Shown piece by piece: positions 5,299 to 5,733 of a stretch of 5,733 nucleotides of DNA. The position numbers and the translations under genes are program-made. Origin of the DNA: an uncultured Sphingobium sp. (GTDB taxonomy: Bacteria; Pseudomonadota; Alphaproteobacteria; Sphingomonadales; Sphingomonadaceae). The stretch is from assembly GCA_946885845.1 (NCBI GenBank), contig CAMPHJ010000089.1, forward strand, positions 1 to 5,733, in the 5' to 3' direction. The notes under the pieces are model-generated. The model saw only the letters and a program-made list of their open reading frames with translations, was not told the DNA's origin and ran no database searches. Every line of letters starts with the position of its first letter. The first letter of the stretch is position 1.

Positions 5299-5733
5299 TT
5301 ACTGGTTCATGGAATCGAAGAAGTCTTCGTTGGTCTTGGAATCCTTCATCTTGTCGAGCAGGAATTCCATGGCATCGATCGTGCCCATCTGCATCAGGAT
5401 ACGGCGCAGCACCCACATCTTGCTGAGTTTGGCCTTGTCGACCAGCAGCTCTTCCTTGCGCGTGCCCGATTTGCCGACGTCCAGCGCCGGGAAGATGCGC
5501 TTGTCCGCCACCTTGCGGTCCAGGACGATTTCGGAATTGCCGGTGCCCTTGAATTCTTCGAAGATAACTTCGTCCATGCGGCTACCGGTATCGATCAGCG
5601 CGGTGGCGATGATCGACAGCGATCCGCCTTCCTCGATATTGCGCGCAGCGCCGAAGAAACGCTTGGGCCGTTGGAGCGCGTTTGCGTCCACACCGCCCGT
5701 CAAGACCTTGCCAGAACTTGGGACGACCGTGTT
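5299..5733 (-). CDS. rho: Transcription termination factor Rho, C-terminal part (N-terminus beyond the right edge)
   Basis: Rho is a hexameric RNA-dependent ATPase and helicase that loads on C-rich nascent RNA and releases RNA polymerase. The last 144 residues are present of about 418 usual, and the frame is open to the window edge, starting [16 protein letters not shown]. Visible elements are the Q-loop region [10 protein letters not shown] that contacts RNA in the central channel, [36 protein letters not shown] with the R-loop lysine, the arginine-finger segment SGTRKEELL, and the C-terminal [14 protein letters not shown] ... [10 protein letters not shown]. These align nearly residue for residue with the E. 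coli protein as I recall it. The RNA-binding OB-fold and Walker motifs lie outside the window. The stop is TAA at 5299-5301. No hairpin terminator follows; a C-rich stretch does. Confidence 0.98.
   Translation of the reverse strand, partial: NTVVPSSGKVLTGGVDANALQRPKRFFGAARNIEEGGSLSIIATALIDTGSRMDEVIFEEFKGTGNSEIVLDRKVADKRIFPALDVGKSGTRKEELLVDKAKLSKMWVLRRILMQMGTIDAMEFLLDKMKDSKTNEDFFDSMNQ

Overview
The window looks like chromosomal DNA from an alphaproteobacterium, most likely a sphingomonad (Sphingobium/Sphingomonas type). The reasons are the GC-rich composition, the gene order rho ... mnmE-mnmG-rsmG typical of the origin-proximal region in this class, the sequences of MnmE, MnmG and Rho, and a small DUF6489-like gene that I associate with this group. 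The assignment comes from recalled family features, not from a search.

Layout, left to right. All genes are on the minus strand except one. Positions 1-110 hold the first 36 codons of rsmG (16S rRNA G527 methyltransferase), which starts with GTG and overlaps the mnmG stop by 4 nt. mnmG (107-1957) and mnmE (2020-3300) encode the two subunits of the tRNA wobble-uridine modification enzyme. Upstream of mnmE, 4 nt away, is a small DUF6489-like gene (3305-3559), so DUF6489-mnmE-mnmG-rsmG reads as one operon that probably continues into parA-parB beyond the left edge. A 150-bp divergent intergenic region separates it from a plus-strand dienelactone hydrolase family gene (3710-4408). That gene converges on a TerC-family membrane protein gene (4465-5187, minus), with a perfect 11-bp hairpin between them. 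The right end holds the last 144 codons of rho (5299-5733, minus), separated from terC by a 111-bp gap containing a very C-rich stretch on the transcribed strand.

The most notable non-coding signal is a pair of 16-bp parS-like centromere sites. A perfect palindrome (TGTTCCACGTGGAACA, 1998-2013) lies in the mnmE-mnmG gap. A one-mismatch version (TGTTCCACGTGAAACA, 51-66) lies inside the rsmG reading frame. They bracket mnmG about 1.95 kb apart and are the expected ParB-loading sites for ParABS chromosome segregation near oriC, so this operon would carry both translation-quality genes and the chromosome's centromere.

The rest is mostly housekeeping. I see no mobile element, CRISPR array, tRNA or rRNA gene, and no gene-free stretch longer than 150 bp. 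Points worth a second look are the degenerate GTPase G4 motif in MnmE, a hydrolase that keeps the classical dienelactone hydrolase catalytic residues but apparently lacks one substrate-binding arginine, and the C-rich element directly after rho.
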